Positions 1 through 11,108 of a stretch of DNA of 64,000 nt are shown piece after piece. Positions within the stretch are counted from its first letter, which is position 1, and every line of letters begins with the position of its first letter. The stretch lies in NCBI GenBank assembly GCA_016584495.1, contig WAID01000005.1, positions 1,116,501 through 1,180,500 on the forward strand, given 5' to 3'. The position numbers and the translations under genes were made by a program. The DNA comes from Celoporthe dispersa (lineage: Eukaryota > Ascomycota > Sordariomycetes > Diaporthales > Cryphonectriaceae). The notes beneath the pieces are model-generated. The model did no database searches. It was not told the origin of the DNA and saw nothing but the letters and a program-made list of their open reading frames with translations.

Positions 1-602
1 CGCGTCGTCAAACTCGGCACGGCGCCCGGTCCGGTACAAACCGACTGCCTCGGGGGCGGTGCGGACGCGGTACACGGCGCCGAAGTCCCAGAGGCCGTCG
101 TAGGTGATGACGTGGAAGCCGCGGTCCAGGGCCGAGGGGCCGTGATGGTGCAGCGCCGTTCCCGAGGAGCAGGGCTGGCGGGATCGGGGACTGGACCAGC
201 GGCGTGGAAGTAGATGACGGGAATCCCGAAGTCGCCCTGGGCGCTCTTCGGGGCGTGCCGGGCGCCGTTGCCCAGCATGGCCAGGGCACGGTCAGCGCAG
301 GCCGTCTGCCTCTCCCAGAGGGTGTTGATGCGCGGGTCCTCGGGCTTCCCGTGCAGGTACAAGTCGCTGGGACTCGGTGGGTCTGGAGTCCGGGGAATCG
401 CCGACCCGAGCCTCCACTTCGGCCTCGACGGGGGGTGGGCAAGGGTGTAAAGGGCATCATGCCAGCTCTCGAGGTCGCCGGCCTGGATCACCTGAGCCAG
501 CAGTGCCAGCCCCCTCAGACCGCTGCCCCCATAGCGGCTCGGAGACAAGACCGTCAGGAGCTCGTAGCTGAAGCTCTCGTCCTGGGCAGCCACGCTGAAA
601 CC
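1..602 (-). pseudogene. decayed alpha/beta hydrolase (FrsA/DUF1100-like), truncated by the window edge
   Basis: Minus-strand blocks resembling fungal alpha/beta hydrolases of the FrsA / 2,6-dihydroxypseudooxynicotine hydrolase-like type occur in the right order but in different frames. They are QDESFSYELLTVLSPSRYGG and DLESWHDALYTLA (about 590-450), LHGKPEDPRINTLWERQTAC (about 357-298) and LDRGFHVITYDG (about 131-95). Between the first and second groups the C-rich run near 437-443 shifts the frame, and roughly 20-25 residues of the usual helical cap appear to be missing. Another shift lies near 150-165. No start codon joins the first block cleanly. The nucleophile region would lie beyond the left edge. 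At least two breaks plus a deletion favour a pseudogene, although this window also carries many single-base errors. The family assignment is from remembered similarity and is moderately sure. Confidence 0.5.
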
Positions 603-1925
603 TTACCACCTGTGGATACTTATCGGGACTCGGAACAAAACCTTGACGAACTGGCCAAAGGCTGTTGAGTGGTGGGCGGGCGAGCATGAAGTCTTGGTGC
701 AGCGTGCTACGGCTGACCAGAAGCGAGATAAAAAATGCGACCAGAGCAGGAAGCATTCAGCGCCGCGGCGATGCTGTTGGTGATCCTTCTCAACAGCCCG
801 AGTGCCACGGATGCTCTAGGGTAAGCTTGGACGTCAACAACACGGCGAGTACACAGTACTACGGTAGGCACTGCAGTGTCTCTTGCATACACCGCCGGCG
901 GCGGCTCCACGGCACAAATCCTGGAGGGTTTAGAAACAGCCTGCCCGTTGACCGTGCTCCATGGCCGGGCTGGCCTGTGAGAGCGGTGAATGGAGATGAC
1001 TCGATAGATCATGGTCAGGGCATCGTAAATTCCAACCACAGTCTTGATGGCGTCCACGCTGGCATCGATCAACACCACCTGAGCACACAAGGGTGGAGCC
1101 ACGCCGTGCTTGCGGATCATGACGTGTCGGCAGAGAGGAGAGTGGTGCGTCTTATGTGCTTGTGTGGAAATGCCAGCGTCGTGCAAGGTGTGAGAGAGCT
1201 GGCGTCCCCTTCTGGGTATCATCTATTTTAGTACGCACGTGTGTGCCATAGGAGTATACGAGGAGCCCCCTGGCGATCTCCACAAGGAAGAGAACATGGC
1301 TGTCTGGTGTTGGCAATGCTCGTCTTGCAAGAGGACAGAAAGATAAGGCGAGGAAGAATGTCGGTGACCAGCGGACACCGGCGACCCGGCCACCGCCTTC
1401 TCTCTGCAGGGCCAGGCGCCAGCTGAGGCAGGCACCACCCGCCTGGGTCGTCGACCCCGCCGTGTTTCCATCTTATCTTCACGTGACCTGCCTGGAATCT
1501 GGCGATTACGCATCACGACATCTGCAGGTGCTCTTGCAAATCAGCGGCTGCTTCCTATAAGGCTTATTCCCTTCACTAACACACATCCTATTCTGGGACG
1601 GCCGCTGGGTGCCATCTACACGACCTGGTATCCTGGATATCATCATCGGGTCCCGACTATCAAATCACGACCGGAGGACCAGAGGGAAGAGAAAGGACAG
1701 CCAGAACCTAATCGGGTCTGATTTTTTTGGGGGGGTGGTTGTGGCACACACGCACACACACACCAGCGAAGAAACGACTCCAATACAGGGGCGTACGAGA
1801 GAGAGAGACTGTATCTTGTATCTGCCGGCCCACGAGTGGGTGGGCCCATCCAGACGAGGGGAAACATCCTATTGTATACGTACTCCTTAGACAGGGTTGT
1901 CGCGTCCTCTCGTTCTTTCTTTTGG
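603..1925. other. intergenic, no supported gene
   Basis: Open frames exist here (for example 707-1222 minus) but show no family motif, no convincing start and no splice structure. A short CA run lies at about 1745-1765. The right end is presumably the promoter and 5' UTR of the FAD oxidoreductase. Confidence 0.5.
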
Positions 1926-3669
1926 ATGATAAGTATGGCCAGCATGCTGCCTCTAAGAACGGCGACCATGCCCGCAAGGGCCTCCCTTTATGCCAGGGCT
2001 GCTGGAGGTCGCCGAGGTTACACTGCGAGTTGCCGGCACGGATACACCACAAGCTCAGCCACCACCACGGCTGCCACCGCCGATAACCTCCTGAACAGCA
2101 ACAAACCCAGATCATTGTCATCCTCGCCGTCGCCGTCGTCATCGTCATCTCTGTCATCACTAGTCCGTGCGCGCGGGAACAGGCGCACCATCACCAACAC
2201 GACCACGACCGCCATGGGAACCATCACGCCGCCGCGACAGTTCCACGGCTCACAGGGCTGGACAAGGATGTACTCTAGTGACCGCAGGTACGAGGCTGTG
2301 GTCGTCGGTGCCGGGCCGGGCGGTATCGGCGTCGTTGGCAACCTCCTCGACTTGCAGGAGAAGCCGATACTATGGGTCGACGGCGAGTTCGACGGCGGCC
2401 GACTGAACAAGCACTACCGCGAGGTGCCCTCGTGAGTCTTTTTCTCTCTCTCTCTCTCTCTCTATTGCTTTCTTTGACCTGCCCGACATGGCTTGGCAGC
2501 AACGCACTCGGCTGACCTGTCTCCTCCCCCCTTTCTCTTTCTCTTCCTCTCCCCAGGAATACCAAGGTCAAGTTCTTCACCAGATATGCCGAAGGGGTTG
2601 AGGCTTTCAGGGAGGTCAACAGGGCCACACCCGAACCCAACGCCATGAGCCATCTCCTCAGCCTGGACCCGGAGCAGACTTGTCACATTGCGCAGGCCGC
2701 AGACCTGTGCCTGATGCTGACCGAGGGCCTGGGCGAGTCCAAGGAGGTGTTCAAGCACAAGGGCAGGGTGACGGACGCCTCATGGTCAAACGTGAGTTCT
2801 CCTTCACCGCTCCAAACCCAAATACACCTTGATTGAATCTCAACTTTCATACTAACACCTCCGCCCCCTTTTTTCTCCCCGCGTCTCGGATAGTCAACCT
2901 GGACCGTCACCATCTCACCCTCAGACCCCTCCTCTCAGGCCACCCAGGTCGACGCCAGCCGCCTCATCCTCTGCACCGGCTCGTCGCCAATCACCGGCGC
3001 GCTACCTCTCCAGCACCACCAGCGCACTTCTATCCACCTGGACACGGCCCTCTCGCCCACCCTCCTCTCCAAAGCCCTGCCCCGCAGCGGGGAGTTCAGG
3101 TCGCCGTCATTGGTGCGTCCCACTCCGCCATCCTCGTCCTGCGCAACCTCTCCAACCTGGCCTCCACCACCCACTCGCACCTGCGCATCAAGTGGTTCAC
3201 CCGCCACCCCCTCCGCTATGCCGAGGAGCGCGACGGCTGGATCCTGCGCGACAACACCGGCCTCAAGGGCGAGGTCGCCACCTGGGCCCGCCAGAACCTC
3301 GAGCCCGACGTCCTCGCCGCCTCCCCCGTCTCGCAGCACCTGGTGAAGGTCGCCACCGCCCGCGATGACGAGGAGGAGACGTACGTGCGGGAGCTGGCCG
3401 ACTGCACACACACCTGCCAGGCTATCGGGTACAAGACTGATCCGCTGCCCGTGCTGCGCGTCGAGGGGAAGACGGTGTCGCCCAGGTTCGACCACGCCAC
3501 GGGGGGATTCGCAGACAAGGAGACGGGCGAGCAGATCCCGGGTCTATATGGTGCCGGGATCGCCTTTCCGGAGAGGGTGGTCGACCCGGAGGGGAACGTC
3601 GAGTACGCTGTGGGACTGTTCAAGTTCATGAACTTTTTGAAGAAGGTGGTGCCGGCGTGGAAGACCTAG
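1926..3669 (+). CDS. FAD/NAD(P)-binding oxidoreductase, probably mitochondrial
   Basis: Predicted flavin-dependent oxidoreductase (pyridine nucleotide-disulfide / N-hydroxylating monooxygenase-like fold); substrate unknown. Three exons: 1926-2431, 2557-2791 and 2894-3669, with introns GTGAGT...CAG and GTGAGT...TAG. The first Rossmann motif VVVGAGPGGIG lies at residues about 125-135. A second dinucleotide fold VAVIGASHSA lies near 317-326. The C-terminal block GLYGAGIAFPERVVDPEGN is typical of the family. The first about 50 residues are rich in Arg, Ala, Ser and Thr and lack acidic residues, which suggests a mitochondrial presequence; a Ser/Thr-rich linker follows to about residue 118. The start could also be the ATG at 1935. 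One base is missing near 3099-3100 (GG, expected GGG): without it the second Rossmann fold falls out of frame. With it the three exons total 1518 bases (505 residues). Sure of the fold, unsure of the reaction. Confidence 0.8.
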
Positions 3670-4086
3670 GTGGGAGGACGGGGCCCTCACTTTCACGCAC
3701 ACACTCGCTGTGAAGTACACCTCGGGCCTTGTGGAATGTAATGAGGAAAGATGCGGGGGAGGAGGGAAAGACCTAGAGAGGAGGCTTGCATTGACAGAAC
3801 GGATAGAATGGCATGCATTGTAGACCTGCATCGCAGCGAAGAACAGAATAGACAAGATGAGCGATTTTCCAGTGTGTTCAATCTGTTCCCATATGGTCAG
3901 GTGAATTGGTCGCCGCCGTTCTATATCGTGGTCCCGTGCATCCACCTAGCGAGCCCTGTGCAACCACCCTCTCCCGGGCACGACTGCAGCATCACACACA
4001 AAGCGCCCTCTGCAGTTGGTCCATGGTAATATCTCCTTCATTCAAGGGTAGCGCCTCAAAAAAGTTGCCAGTGCAAGAAAAAAGGA
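3670..4086. other. 3' flank of the FAD oxidoreductase gene
   Basis: No gene seen. It separates the oxidoreductase stop from the tRNA gene. Confidence 0.5.
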
Positions 4087-4167
4087 TGCCTCCATCCCGG
4101 ATCGAACGAGAGACCTTCGCATTGGACATGGTACAAGTGCGACGCGCTACCACTACGCCATAGAGGC
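4087..4167 (-). tRNA. tRNA-Thr (anticodon UGU) with a 9-base intron
   Basis: The minus strand folds as a complete cloverleaf. The acceptor stem GCCTCTA pairs with TGGAGGC (one G-T pair), followed by discriminator A. The D arm is GCGTAGTGGTAGCGC. The anticodon stem is TCGCA/TGCGA. The T arm is TCTCG-TTCGATC-CGGGA. The anticodon loop is 16 bases instead of 7, so a 9-base intron (CCATGTCCA) placed canonically after position 37 leaves a loop CTTGTAA with anticodon TGT. The acceptor end resembles fungal tRNA-Thr. CCA is not encoded, as expected in eukaryotes. Confidence 0.88.
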
Positions 4168-4784
4168 GGCTCCTATCGGGTTATCAATTTCCAGGGTCTG
4201 TAGAGCTGTCTATAATACAAGACCATTCTAGGCGTCTTGTTTAACCCATGATTTTAGCCATGACTATACACAACTTTGAGGTTCTTCTTGTGATATTTCC
4301 AGCTGTACAGAGACTTGATCTTAAATCCACATCTCATCGGGAAGAAATTGGTATTGTCACAAAGAGATGGTAGTGGAAGAACGCTGGCTGGGCCCGTGGA
4401 CTTAACAACCTGCAGAGAGAGGGCTGTTGCGATCTGCGTGTTAACATTGGGAGGACCGTCAAAGAGACGGCGATCCTCCTTATTTTTAGTTCTCGGTATG
4501 TTTCTTGAAACCTACTTGTTCTTTCAGAGGCCTGCAACACTTCTCTTGCGGGCTCACTTTACTGGGCACCACATGAGCACATAATCAAGGCATATATAAT
4601 TTGTTCCCCATCGTTGTAAGAGCTTCAGGGCAGATAATAATATATACAAGTATATGCTTTTATTTACATGACACGATAGCTGCCTCCAACAATATAGACA
4701 GACCTGTGATGATTGAAAACTCCGTTGGTATCATCGATGAGCACAAAAAGGAACACCCCAACTGCAAAGAGACATACGGCGCCC
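4168..4784. other. intergenic, AT-richer
   Basis: 5' flank of the tRNA and 3' flank of the arylsulfotransferase-like gene. I see no gene. Confidence 0.5.
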
Positions 4785-6788
4785 TCAGAAGATACTTTTG
4801 AGGAGCCATATTCCAAGACAAAAGCCCGCCAGCCTCAAGATCATAATGGACCAGTCACTCCTGACCCCGTCCTCCAAGAAAGTGGCTGCTGGCATTTCTG
4901 TCTCCTCGCCCTCCTCCTCCTGCTGCTGCTGCTGTTGTTCTTGCTCCCCCTCAGCCTCCGGCTCCTCCAGCTCCAGCTCCTCCTCAGGCTCCTCCCCGGG
5001 CGCCTCCACCTCCGTCACAGGATACGCAGCCGCGAAGATATTCCCAGACTTGAGCTCCACGATCCCCGTCGACCCGATGATATCCCCAGCCTCGTTCAGC
5101 GCCGCGGCCCTTACGTGCGTGACGTGGTCCGGCACGATAGGCAGCCAGAACTGCGTCTCGAACCCCTCGCGCTCGACGATCTGCAGGGCCTTGTCGGCAC
5201 CGTCGAGGTCGTCGGGCGAGCTGCCGCCCAGCAGCGCCCAGCGGCGCACCTCGGTCGCGCCATTCCAGCTGACCCACACATCGACATCGCCGTGCTCGTC
5301 GCCGGTCCGGGCCGCGATGTCAGGTGGCCAGTACGGGGCGCCGAGCCAGTCCAGGCGGAAGGCCCGGTAGTTATCGAGCCCCTGGTCGCGATCGGGCCAG
5401 ATGCGCCAGGGCCCGAACTGCACGTCAAACACACAGGTGCCGTCCGGGGTGTGCTCTGTAAAGGAGGGGTTCCGCCCCCAGCCCACAAAGACGTTGCCGT
5501 TGTCGAGGACCTGCACGCTGCCCTGGCTGACGCTGGCCAGGCCGGACGGGTGCAGGTACTCCTGCAGGAGCTGGACGGTCTTGGTCTCGCCATCCGCGTC
5601 GATGCGGATGTGGATGCCGCGGGAGCAGAGGCCGGGCACGCAGTCCGAGTAGCCCGTCACGCTGAGGTCGCTGTCGATGACGTGGTTGTCGAAGATGGTC
5701 ATCTCCTTCTCGTCGGTGCCTGGGTAGAAGACGGCGTGGTGCTGCCAGGCCATGGTCAGGAAGGGGGAGGTGAAGTCCCGGCCCTCTGGGTAGGGGAGCT
5801 CGAGGAAGTCGTTGGCCTTGCCGCCCAGTGTCCAGAGGACCTGGCCCGTCGTGCCGCTGATGAGGTAGACGGCGTGCATGTGGCGGGCGGAGATGAGGTA
5901 GTTGCCCGCCCTGCTCTTCTGTATGCTGTTGATGTGGAAGAAGTCCCAGCTGTGTCCAGTGTCAGAAAGGAGAGGCCTACCTAGCACGGCTGGCGAAGGA
6001 GACAGGAGAAGGGAGGGAGGGAGAGAGAGAGAGAGAGAAAACGTACCCGGACCGACCATTTCCCACAGGCTGGTACGAGTCCCCCATGTTGATATGGTCG
6101 GAGGCCCGCCACTGGAACAGGACCTCGTTGGTGTCGAGGTTGATCTCCTGAAAGATGCTGTCCTTTATATACCCCCTCCCAAAGGGCAGCGTGGTGCCCA
6201 GGAAGGGGCTCAGGTCCCAGGGGATCAGCTCGTACGCCGTCACGAGCGCGGTGCCGTGGCCCGTCATCTCAAACTCGTGGATGTCGGCCTTCACCTTGAG
6301 CTTCTGCGCGGCAACGAGGTACGTCTCCCGGTACGTCTGGTCAAAGGCGTGCGCGTACCCGTCGCCCAGCCCGATGCCGCTCATGGGCCCGCCGTAGAAG
6401 GTCAGGTACGCCGACCCGCGGTCTCCTGCACGCGCACGTTGAAGCAGGCGTCAAAGGTGCGGTTGATGTAGACGGCGCTGAGGTCGTCGGTGCGCAGGAT
6501 CAGCGGGCCCGAGTCCCTGGGCGGCGAGGCGACGCCCGAGTTGTGCCCGTCGTGCCGGAGGAAGATGTGCGATCCCCTCTGGGACATGGCCGTCCGGTTC
6601 CAGATGTTGACCTGGAGCTGTGGCGTCCTGGCGTTGACCGACTTGTAGACATTGTTGGGGAAGATGCCGAACTCGGCTGCGTTGTAGGCTGTGTAGTTCT
6701 CGTGGATCTCGTCTGCCCTGGCCAGGGCGGCGAGGTGGACGAGACGACGGCGAGAGGCAGAGGGCAAGCATCTTGGCTCTATCGGCAC
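4785..6788 (-). CDS. arylsulfotransferase-like protein (Arylsulfotran_2 family), secretory, membrane-anchored
   Basis: Beta-propeller-type protein of the arylsulfotransferase family common in filamentous fungi; the fungal substrates are not established. The N-terminus ends in a short hydrophobic stretch LVHLAALARA before DEIHENY, a possible signal peptide. Conserved blocks follow: LTFYGGPMSGIGLGDGYAHA, GHGTALVTAYELIPWDLSPF, WDFFHINSI, GNYLISARHMHAVYLI, TLGGKANDF and FDNHVID. After the propeller come a Glu/Gln-rich linker and a final hydrophobic segment (ILRLAGFCLGIWLLKSIF). One intron has donor GTACGT at 6046; the acceptor is either at 5950 or 5977, and both keep frame (635 or 644 residues). 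One base is missing at the CCC of 6415-6417 (minus GGG, expected GGGG), which breaks the frame after VQETAG. Start chosen at 6788, the first ATG in frame with the propeller; an ATG at 6767 lies in another frame, so the N-terminus is less certain. Confidence 0.8.
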
Positions 6789-8088
6789 TCGGGGAAATCT
6801 CCCAACGAGTTTCGACAGCGACTCGCTGGGAGAAAGAAAGGCATAAAGAAAAAGAAAAGAGCAAAGGAAATAAAGGAAGAGAGCAAAAGAAGAAAAAAAG
6901 AAGGGAAGAGAAACAGGAGACAGCGCGCACCGGCTCGGCCAGAATAAGCTTAAGAGTGTATTTGTTGTCTTTTCTTCAACATCTTTTAAAAGTCTACTCC
7001 TTTTTCAAATGTTTAGCCCTTTTTCATCCATTTTCCCCCCCTTTCGAGAGGAGGATCTCGTGCACGACGGTTTGAGGGGTATTTTCTCTCTCTCTCTCTC
7101 TCCTCTCGCTCTTGTCTCTCTCCCCTCCCACATTGGTCTCGGCTTCGGGGCCACTCCTTTCATAATGAGCCTTTCCTCGTTGGTTCAAGGGTTTCAGGAC
7201 AGGGTGGAGGACGCGTAAGAATGCGCCTGGCTATCAAATATGCAGGGCCGATCGCAGCTTGTGTGTGGAGATATATACATAGTACACTGCTGTGTATGGT
7301 AGCGGCAGAGAGGTAGAAAAGGGTCCGCTAGTAAGGGGGGAAGGACGCCACATCCCCTTTTCAGAAATACCAAAGTGCCATGTGGCCCCATCATGTCTAT
7401 CCACTGGTCAAGAGACTCGCCCCTCCCCCCCTCCCTGGCGGATTGTGGGAATACCGGAGATCCGGACTTGCCCCTCGGCTGTCGTACGGGTTTCCGAAGT
7501 AGGAGAAAAAAAGAAAAAGTGGATGCGTTTCCAATAATCCAGGGCCCATGACTAACTAACTGCCTTCTACTCTTCCCTTTTTTTTTCTTTTCCCCTTCTC
7601 AAATACACTAGATCCCGCCACGGACCGGCCCAGCGATACACCCTCCCCCTCCCCCCACGGTCGTGAGGCTTGCGCAGGCCAAGACTTTGCGTCGCATGAG
7701 CCGCATTCGCATCAAGGGACCCTTTCCATAGGGGAACAGGGCTTGGCAGACTAAGAAAGTAAACGACACGGAAAACAACACATCCATCCAGGAGTCTCGT
7801 GTGTGTGTGTCCTGGATGGGTAAGTAGTCAAGAGGACAGGACACTCACTCGAGAGGCCTGTGGGGCCTGACAAGATTAGCAGAGTCAGCGGACTTTGGCA
7901 CTCCGACACGGGGTCTAGTCAGCAGGGAATTCTTCCGGCCACATACCATAGTATGCACAGTCCGTCAGTTAGTGAGTCAGTTTTTTTCGAAGTGACGCGC
8001 GGCTTGATCGACGGTCTAATCATCATGATTGTATGGACAGTATGCTTTTTTTATCTCTGAGGCTTTTGTTTTGTTTCCCCAATGTCCA

Positions 8089-8340
8089 TCACATTGCGTA
8101 TCTTCTCTTCCGAGAAGTCTCTGGCCGACTCATCAAAGTTTCCTGTCCCGAGCTCCCATCACCGATCTTCATGCATTGTAGATCCCTTCCCAGTCCCCTA
8201 CATCCGCGCCAGCACGCTTTGGGAGCAGCGGTCTGCTCCTGACCGTGGATATCATCCCGTACACTCTCCAGGGTGCAAACATGATCGGGTGCATTCACAT
8301 TATCTATCGGTGGGATTTCAGCCACCTGCATCGGGTCCAT
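8089..8340 (-). CDS. small unrecognised ORF (83 codons), candidate only
   Basis: The minus-strand frame starts MDPMQVAEIPPIDNVNAPDH and is acidic and of normal complexity, unlike the tracts around it. Upstream on the same strand, a GTGAGT donor (about 8461-8456) and a TATATGTAG acceptor (about 8378) could bracket a 5' UTR intron of about 80 bases. The upstream exon is not open in the same frame, so coding would start at 8340. I recognise no family. It may be chance. Confidence 0.25.
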   Translation of the reverse strand: MDPMQVAEIPPIDNVNAPDHVCTLESVRDDIHGQEQTAAPKACWRGCRGLGRDLQCMKIGDGSSGQETLMSRPETSRKRRYAM

Positions 8341-8708
8341 ATTCTCATCAGGTAGGGAGAGTATGCAATGCGAGACTACATATAGCTATTATATGGATCT
8401 CCTGGCTACCCTTTGTTTGGGTGGGGGGGGAGGGGAGGGGTGGAATACTACGAACTCACCGCCACCTGTAGTCTATACAATCGATGCACCGTTCAAGATT
8501 AGCCCGCCCCAGCTGTTCTTCAACAAGACCCACGACTGTTTAATAAAGTATGCTACAGTACTACTACGATTCTATTACTATGATCACTACTATACTGTCT
8601 AATACAATGACTAAGCGCCAACATTGTAGTTGTGATGCTTCATCGTACCGATCTGGAGTGTAATTATTACTACATATGATTTGTTGCTCTGCTTGTACTT
8701 GTTCTCTT

Positions 8709-8770
8709 ATATATACACACACACATCTATATATATATATGTGTGTGTGTGTGTGTACATATGTATATAA
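8709..8770. repeat. palindromic microsatellite (AC)n(AT)n(GT)n
   Basis: TATACACACACACA is followed by a TATA run and then TGTGTGTGTGTGTGTGTACATATGTATATA, so the two arms are reverse complements and could form a long hairpin or cruciform. Confidence 0.85.
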
Positions 8771-8886
8771 TCAACTTTCCTGGTTCCATCAGCTTCTCCT
8801 GCCCGTATACAGGATGGCGGCTGTCCTAAAAGGTAAGTACTCAGCACCCCGTCTTCCCCTCTCTCTCCTATCAACAAGATCACCCC

Positions 8887-10023
8887 TCACAACCCATTCT
8901 CAAATCCCAAACCAGCCTCCATCCTCACAGCCCCATACATGCCGGCAATATCCCCATCCCCGAGCCCTCCGCCCCGTCCCCCGTACGCCACCACCTTCTC
9001 CGCCCAATACACCACCGTTGCCGGGTTTCTCACCTCCACGCCACACCCCTCCGCCATCTCCAGCGCGTGCCGCGCGTCTTTCAACCCCAGCCCTACCGCG
9101 CCCGCCCTGCCGCCACCACCGCTTCCCCCTGCGGGCGCTAGGTAGTACTCGCCGCGCAGCATGCGCCCGCTGTACACGTGGAACGGGTTGGTGGCCGGGC
9201 AGGCACCGACGAGGCCGAGGTCCACGTAACGCCTCACGGCCTCAGCGCCCACACCGCATGCCTCGGCCAGGGTGAACGCCTCGGCCAGCTGGGCTGCGGC
9301 GCCGAGGGTGAAGGTGTTGGCCACGATCTTCATCCTGAGCGCCGTCGCCGCGGGCCTGTCGGGAAAGGGCCCGACGAGGGCGCGGGCGAGGACGCCGCGG
9401 CTGGCGCTGTTGCTGGTGCCGCAGCTGTGAGTACCTGTCAGGTACGGCGTGATCTTCTCAATGGCATCGGCTGGTCCGGCCGGGATGGCGAGCAGCAGGC
9501 CCGCCTCGGCAGCAGCTGGAGGGCCTAGGAAAGGACAGGCGACGAACACGCCCCCCTTGCGCACACCAGGGCCTCGACCCTGTCTGCCGTCTCGGGCGCG
9601 ACGGTCTCGGTGCCCACGAGGATCTTGCCTGTGAGGTCTGCCTCTGCCGTGAGGGCGGCATAGGTCTGCTGGACGGCGTCGTCGTCGCTCACGCAGGTGA
9701 AGATGAGGTCGGCCTGGCGGAGGCCCTCGGTGATGGTGGAGACTACCCGGGCGGTGTTGGGAGCGAGGTGGTGGTCGGCCAGGTCGTGGGCGCGGTGCGG
9801 GGTGCGGTTGTAGAGGAGGAGGGGGCCTGTCAGGTTGGCGTGGGTTGTGAGGGAGATGCAGGCGCTCTGTGGTGGGCTGGTCAGCTGGGAGGGAATCGTC
9901 GATAGAAGTTTATTATATGAGAGGCGAGAGAGAGAAAGAGAGGGAGAGAAAGTAGGGGGCGGGTTGGGCTGGACTTACACGACCGATACTGCCCAGCCCG
10001 ATCCACATGATAGCAGGCGACAT
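8887..10023 (-). CDS. NAD(P)-dependent 6-phosphogluconate dehydrogenase-like reductase (beta-hydroxyacid dehydrogenase family)
   Basis: Oxidoreductase with an N-terminal NAD(P)-binding Rossmann domain (WIGLGSIGR, residues about 7-15) and an all-helical C-terminal domain. The conserved lysine segment ALRMKIVANTFTLGAA is visible and carries the presumed catalytic Lys. Substrate unknown; the family reduces beta-hydroxyacids and related semialdehydes. Two exons: 10023-9979 and 9866-8887. The 112-base intron (GTAAGT...CAG) falls right after the glycine-rich loop. A base is missing near 9562-9567, where GAGGCCCTGGTGTGCG should read one G longer, joining EAL to VRKGGVFVACPFLG. The corrected length is 341 residues, normal for the family. 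Glycine-rich insertion GGSGGGG near the C-terminal third. Divergence from neighbours offers no pathway clue. Confidence 0.85.
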
Positions 10024-11108
10024 CTTGTGAAAGGTTTTGGTCGAGGAATATGAATTGCTCGAGCCAAAAAGAGTAGATATGATACTATCGAGCGGGAACG
10101 GAAGAAGAAGAAAAAGACACAAGAAAAAGAGTCTGTTGTAGAAAGATAAAGTACTATAAAGAGAATATGTGAGATGTGAGTATTCAAATCTCAGTCACCA
10201 CAACCGAGAGAAGAAAGAAAAAAAGATAGGGGGAAAAAAAGAAACTCTTCTTATATACTCAGCCATGCACAGGAAAAAGCAGATTCTACTGAGAACCCCC
10301 CTAGCCAGCCATGGCTGCACCACAATCATCGTCAAGTCTGCCTCCGCGGGCCACCCGACCACGACGACTGAGCCTGTCTAAACTTGCAAACTAATTATGT
10401 CGCAACTGTCAATGAACGCCCTACAGGAGTGAGTGGGTGGAGTCTGATTCTTACTTTCTCCCACGCATCCCATTGGAGGGTCGGGAGATCCCGCGGAAGA
10501 TCCGTGTGGGTGACTTGCACTTGTTGCGCCCTTTGCGTCTACAAAGAGGCAATTGGCTGCATGACCTGACCAAGAGAAAAGAGAGGCGGAGAGAGGTACA
10601 GGCTCGGAGTACCTCAGTAGGAAGGTCGCGTCACCCGGAATCCAATCTCCGCCTAGCAGAGACGCGACGTCTTTCGGCCAATAGAATCACCAATCAATCA
10701 TAGCATCATCACACAAGGGAAGACAAGATCACACAAGTCTTAAAAGAGTAGAAGAAATGGCTTCTATTCAGGGTTCCCTCGATGGGGATTAAGAGGAGCT
10801 ATGCCTCGAGCTTTATCGTACCCAACGTCCACGAGATGGGGGTATACGCGTTATCTTTCGTCTTAGGCGTTCTCCATTGCGCCAATGCCCCTTAAGTGAC
10901 CAACCCATGGGTATTACAAGTTTTTTGTTTTTTCTTTTAGAAAAAAAAAGAGAAAAATCATCATGAAAACCAACTCCACCTTCTTGAACTCATTCATCCT
11001 CCCATGCTTCCTCGTCGCCGTCTTAAGATTGCAGACCAATTGCCACACGTGGCGACAAACAGAGTGTCCGAAAGTATGAAGACTGTTGTTTTTGGGGGAG
11101 GTGGGAAT
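10024..11108. other. intergenic between reductase start and hexose transporter stop
   Basis: Promoter side of the reductase and 3' flank of the transporter. A-rich tracts lie at 10090-10250 and 10930-10960. No gene is supported. Confidence 0.5.

Larger units (their letters stand above)
6789..8886. other. long spacer, mostly non-coding
   Basis: Purine-rich and TC-rich tracts (6830-6930, 7080-7130) and the AC/AT/GT palindrome near 8709-8770 dominate. One small minus-strand candidate (8089-8340) is listed separately. Nothing else is supported. Confidence 0.45.

Noticed and set aside
707..1222. 171-codon minus-strand open frame
   Set aside because: No recognisable domain or splice structure, and not continuous with the decayed hydrolase.
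8814..8835. Plus-strand ATG followed by GTAAGT, resembling a short first exon
   Set aside because: No continuing coding exon downstream; the region belongs to the 3' end of the minus-strand reductase gene.
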